Source: Oscillospiraceae bacterium (GTDB lineage Bacteria; Bacillota; Clostridia; Oscillospirales; Oscillospiraceae). From it: 64,000 bases of DNA. The DNA lies in contig JAFSWC010000085.1 of assembly GCA_017444665.1 (NCBI GenBank), positions 62,001 through 126,000 on the forward strand, read 5' to 3'. Shown here one piece after another: positions 61,287-64,000 of this stretch (the first letter of the stretch is position 1; every line of letters begins with the position of its first letter). The position numbers and the translations under genes are program-made. The notes under the pieces are model-generated. The model was not told where the DNA came from and did no database searches. It saw only the letters and a program-made list of their open reading frames with translations.

Positions 61287-61911
61287 CGTACTCCCTCCCT
61301 TCCACATACTCGTCATAGATGGCCTTGTAATAATCAAAGCCCTCTTTTCCCTCGATCTCATGCATGGCTTCTTCGTTCTCGCTGATCGAGGCGTCAAGCT
61401 CGGCTTCTTCGCTTTCGAGCGCTTCTACCTTCTCCCTTGCCTCGGCAAGGAGCTTTTCTGTCAATTCTTCTCGGACCGCGACATTGGACGGGGCATCCGG
61501 ATCGGCCTCAGCGTATTCCGCCTGGGCGGCGGCAAGCTCGGCCGACGCTTCCTCGCGGGCCGCGTCATACTGCTCGTTGAGCGCATGGAGCTGTTCGTAA
61601 TACTCCATTCCGAAATAACCGGCGGCAAGAATGACGCCGACCAAAAGGAACATGAAGATCAGGCTGCCGACGGGAAATCCTTTTTTCTTCTTTTTACGGC
61701 GGGGCTTCTCGTCTTCTTCATCCTCGTCGTCCTCGTCTTCGTCGTCGACTTCAGATTCGGTTTTTCTGACGTTCTCCGTCTCGCGCTCTTCGGATTCCCC
61801 TTCCTCGCGTTCCGGATCCTGTTCGTCTATTTCATCTTCATCCCGTTCGTCTTCCGCCGCTTCGACGTATTCTTCTTCATCGAAAGCTTTGCGTTTTTTA
61901 AACAAACTCAT
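61261..61911 (-). CDS. acidic membrane protein with coiled coil, partner of deacetylase
   Basis: No family recognised (216 aa). A highly acidic cytoplasmic stretch (about 10-68, mostly Asp/Glu) leads to a basic patch RRKKKKK and one transmembrane helix (about 77-97). An extracytoplasmic Ala/Glu-rich coiled coil follows (about 100-195). The gene overlaps the deacetylase by 26 nt. Both proteins have a helix followed by an external coiled coil, so they may dimerise. A helper or septum-like scaffold role is possible. Confidence 0.75.
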   Translation of the reverse strand: MSLFKKRKAFDEEEYVEAAEDERDEDEIDEQDPEREEGESEERETENVRKTESEVDDEDEDDEDEEDEKPRRKKKKKGFPVGSLIFMFLLVGVILAAGYFGMEYYEQLHALNEQYDAAREEASAELAAAQAEYAEADPDAPSNVAVREELTEKLLAEAREKVEALESEEAELDASISENEEAMHEIEGKEGFDYYKAIYDEYVEGREYVEDLLSGD

Positions 61912-61955
61912 ATCGAACGAAACCTCTTTTCTGTCTGTGGTACAAAATCTTTGTT

Positions 61956-61961
61956 ATTATA
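61956..61961 (-). promoter_or_regulatory. -10 of coiled-coil/deacetylase operon
   Basis: Minus-strand TATAAT (61956-61961) with a weak -35 TTTTCA 17 bp upstream (61979-61984), about 45 bp before the ATG at 61911. Confidence 0.55.
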
Positions 61962-62038
61962 CACTGTCTTTTTCGTTTTGAAAAGACTTTTATGCAGTTT
62001 TTTCCCGGTGATTTTTCCCATATCGGCAAAAAAGCAAA

Positions 62039-62064
62039 CCGGCGGCACGTTTTCGTGCCGCCGG
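62039..62064 (-). terminator. terminator after ADA-like gene
   Basis: CCGGCGGCACG (62039-62049) pairs with CGTGCCGCCGG (62054-62064), tetraloop; minus-strand tail TTTGCTTTTTT. Confidence 0.85.
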
Positions 62065-62126
62065 GCGCCGTATGATGACTTGCGGATTGGCCTGTTTTCA
62101 GTTGCTCATCTGTCGGAAGCGCAGCC

Positions 62127-64000
62127 TTAAAGCTCTGAAAAAACCTCTTCCGCTTCCTGAAGCGGCCGCACGTAACCCTCCAGCATTTTTCCCTTCGCCG
62201 TCAGTCCGCGGGAACGCGGATTCAAATAAATCCGGCATCTGTTTCTGCCGTTCCGCGCCTCCTGGATCAGATTCAGCACCGCCGAATTTCCGTCAAACGC
62301 CAGCAGCGCGGAAGGCATGCGCTTAAAGATCTCATATGCGAAACTTTTGTACAGGCCCATGCCGGAGCTTTCGATCGAGACAAGCACGTCCGCGCCACTG
62401 GCGGCAAGCCTTCTCTGCTCCGCCTTTGTAATCCGGCTTGGCACAATGGCAACAACGCGAAAGCGTCCTTTAGCCTGTCTGGCCAGATATCCCTCCTGCG
62501 CGCTGAGACTGTGTCCGACGACAAATACGACCTTTTGAGGATCGGCACACTCCAGGATCCGGTCGATCAGCGCCTTGTCTTCCGGGCGTATTGTCGTTCG
62601 GTGGCTGTCGTTGTTAAAGCTTCCGCCCGCAATGATGATTGGAAAGACGTCTTTCGGAAGCTCCGCAACCTGTCTCTTCAGCGTCTCCCGCGCATCGATT
62701 TTTTCTCTTCCCTGCCAGAGCTCGCCCGAGGTCTGCCCGGCGCTTTCGAGGCTGTCTCGATAATATCGCTCGATGTCGCCGCCCGAAAAAACATTTTGAA
62801 ACGCCTTTTCCCTCTCGCGGAAAACACGCAGGCTCTCCCCAAGGATCCCGTCCTCCGCCCGTCGCATGCTGCACAGTTCTTCATGCGTCAGCCCGAGCAG
62901 TTTTTCCAGGCTCAGCTCCTCGTCGATCGAATTGGTTCCGTACAGCGCGCATCCGTCGGTTCCCTGCACGCAATTCACGCCTGCGCGCAGATAGGCGCGC
63001 AGCGGATGCCTGTCCAGATGGCTGAGATTGTTCAGTCTCACATTGGACGTGATCTGGAATTCAAGCGTTACCCCGTAGCGTGTCATTTCGGCCAAAAGCT
63101 TTTGGCCCTTGGCATTTTTCAAATCGCTGGTATACAAACCGTGTCCGATTCTAAGCGGCGGGAACGGCTGGCCTTCCGCAAGTGACTCGGCAACGCATCG
63201 AATACTGTTGGCCACGTTGTCGCGCAGACTGTCGTTTTCTCCCGCGTGGATCCGGATCACAAAGCCCGGATGCTCTCCTGCGATTTTGACAAGCTGTTCT
63301 ATCACGCTGCGAAGCTCCAGGATATCGTTGATCTCCTCACCAATGATATCGCTTCCCGCGACGTACGGATCGGACGCGATCACGCGCAGACAGCGCAGGT
63401 TTTCCGCCAGGTAGTCGTTCGGCGTGACGTTATCGCGCACGATCGTCAGCGGTATACGGCGAATGCCGGCAAGGAAACGCAGCAAAACACCCGTCTCACG
63501 TGTGATGTTCGGCATGACCTCGTGGATCTGGCGCAGTCTCGCAGGAAACTCTTCACGATTCAGAAGCGCGGTGTCTGTGATCTCGGCATATTCGATGCCG
63601 TGTTTTTGATACTCTCTTGCGATCCACAGCAGCAGATCCTGATACAACGTGTTGGCGCGGTAGCGGTCATCTTCGCGGTCAAGCCGCATCCGTTCGGCAT
63701 ATGTGCGCACTTCTCTGTCCGGGATTTGCGCAATGTTGACGCCGGCAAAGGGCGCGTCGGAACGAACACCCTTCGTGAACACATAGCGGTACAGATATAC
63801 TTTTTCGAGATCGGCAAACACGGCCTGGCCGTCCTTCGGGATCGTCAGGGAATTGCGTATGCGATCGATATTGAATGCACAGTCATCCGGATTTCCAAGA
63901 ATCAGTTCCGCAAAATTGATGAAGGTGTAGTCGTCAATCCGTCTCTCCAGGTGCTTCCCGCTCAGCGCGGTAGTCTCCATCCCTGCTTCTGTTTCCGCGC
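62127..64000 (-). CDS. adenosine-deaminase-like protein with C-terminal Rossmann-like domain (5' partial)
   Basis: The first ATG in the window is at 63980, but the frame stays open to the right edge, so the start is probably outside. An amidohydrolase barrel covers the first 400 residues shown. It has RIHAGEN (about 246), RIGHGLY (about 278) and a GTDG metal segment (about 343), the later zinc and catalytic motifs of adenosine deaminases. The N-terminal HxH zinc motif is missing, consistent with truncation. The last 190 residues resemble a Rossmann-type fold (IIIAGGSFNND, VVFVVGHSLSAQEG, VSIESSGMGLYK). Substrate and role are unknown. Confidence 0.7.
   Translation of the reverse strand, partial: AETEAGMETTALSGKHLERRIDDYTFINFAELILGNPDDCAFNIDRIRNSLTIPKDGQAVFADLEKVYLYRYVFTKGVRSDAPFAGVNIAQIPDREVRTYAERMRLDREDDRYRANTLYQDLLLWIAREYQKHGIEYAEITDTALLNREEFPARLRQIHEVMPNITRETGVLLRFLAGIRRIPLTIVRDNVTPNDYLAENLRCLRVIASDPYVAGSDIIGEEINDILELRSVIEQLVKIAGEHPGFVIRIHAGENDSLRDNVANSIRCVAESLAEGQPFPPLRIGHGLYTSDLKNAKGQKLLAEMTRYGVTLEFQITSNVRLNNLSHLDRHPLRAYLRAGVNCVQGTDGCALYGTNSIDEELSLEKLLGLTHEELCSMRRAEDGILGESLRVFREREKAFQNVFSGGDIERYYRDSLESAGQTSGELWQGREKIDARETLKRQVAELPKDVFPIIIAGGSFNNDSHRTTIRPEDKALIDRILECADPQKVVFVVGHSLSAQEGYLARQAKGRFRVVAIVPSRITKAEQRRLAASGADVLVSIESSGMGLYKSFAYEIFKRMPSALLAFDGNSAVLNLIQEARNGRNRCRIYLNPRSRGLTAKGKMLEGYVRPLQEAEEVFSEL

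Noticed and set aside
59085..61385. 766-aa plus-strand open frame
   Set aside because: It runs antisense through two genes and a strong terminator and shows no domain; it is a shadow of minus-strand coding.
62127..64000. RADAR-type defence deaminase RdrB
   Set aside because: No AAA+ partner gene is visible in the window and the length and C-terminal domain differ; the neighbours to the right are unknown.
1..64000. CRISPR array, prophage or insertion sequence
   Set aside because: No repeated spacer pattern, transposase, integrase or phage structural gene was seen anywhere in the window.

Overview
The window looks like a chromosomal segment from a spore-forming, anaerobic member of the Clostridia (Firmicutes), moderately GC-rich and probably of the Oscillospirales/Ruminococcaceae type. 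The evidence is a complete eight-gene spoIIIA operon with a sigma-E-like promoter, a six-gene Rnf complex in the clostridial order CDGEAB, a flavodiiron protein, a tyrosine T-box, many TTG/GTG starts behind strong Shine-Dalgarno sites, and Firmicute gene order (asp23-nusB-xseAB-ispA-dxs-tlyA-NAD kinase-argR-recN). Most genes lie on the minus strand. I see no insertion sequence, prophage, integrase or CRISPR array.

Layout. 1-4.1 kb: rplU-rpmA-obg, then a CYTH-domain protein and an RsiV-like lipoprotein. 4.3-9.2 kb (plus strand): a large multi-FeS FAD oxidoreductase with hypA, an acyl-ACP thioesterase, a tiny membrane ORF and a PdaB-like deacetylase. 9.3-13.4 kb: a CapD-like nucleotide-sugar dehydratase, then a tyrosine T-box controlling a C_GCxxG_C_C protein and tyrS. 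13.4-26.9 kb: recN, argR, NAD kinase, tlyA, dxs, ispA, xseB, xseA, nusB, asp23, then spoIIIAH-AA. 27-31 kb: a GH3 glycosidase with reversed domain order, a YdcF protein and tRNA-Thr(CGT). 31.1-31.5 kb is AT-rich and without genes. 31.5-38.3 kb: uvrB-polA-rimI-tsaD-radC. 38.4-46 kb: a PAP2 phosphatase with a small unknown protein, then tepA, uppP, ftsK/spoIIIE, mrnC and rqcH. 46-52.6 kb: rnfCDGEAB and a flavodiiron protein. 52.7-55.5 kb: a paralogue of the small unknown protein, an ECF sigma factor with a membrane partner, and a DUF364 protein. 55.6-58.9 kb: glmM, nagB and a GlmU-C-like acetyltransferase behind a glmS-type ribozyme. 58.9-64 kb: a DUF1015 protein, a membrane deacetylase with a coiled-coil partner, and the 3' part of an adenosine-deaminase-like gene that runs off the right edge.

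The most interesting locus is 55.6-58.8 kb. A glucosamine-6-phosphate-sensing self-cleaving ribozyme of the glmS class sits in front of genes for a GlcN-1-P acetyltransferase-like protein, GlcN-6-P deaminase (NagB) and phosphoglucosamine mutase (GlmM), with no glmS gene. Because the ribozyme shuts expression when GlcN-6-P is high, the arrangement makes most sense if NagB runs in the synthetic direction (fructose-6-P + NH3 to GlcN-6-P). The operon would then be a GlmS-independent start of the UDP-GlcNAc pathway. Other points worth attention are a SpoIIIAG lacking its ring insertion, the adenosine-deaminase/Rossmann-like fusion, two paralogous unknown proteins, and L27 without an N-terminal extension or a Prp protease gene.
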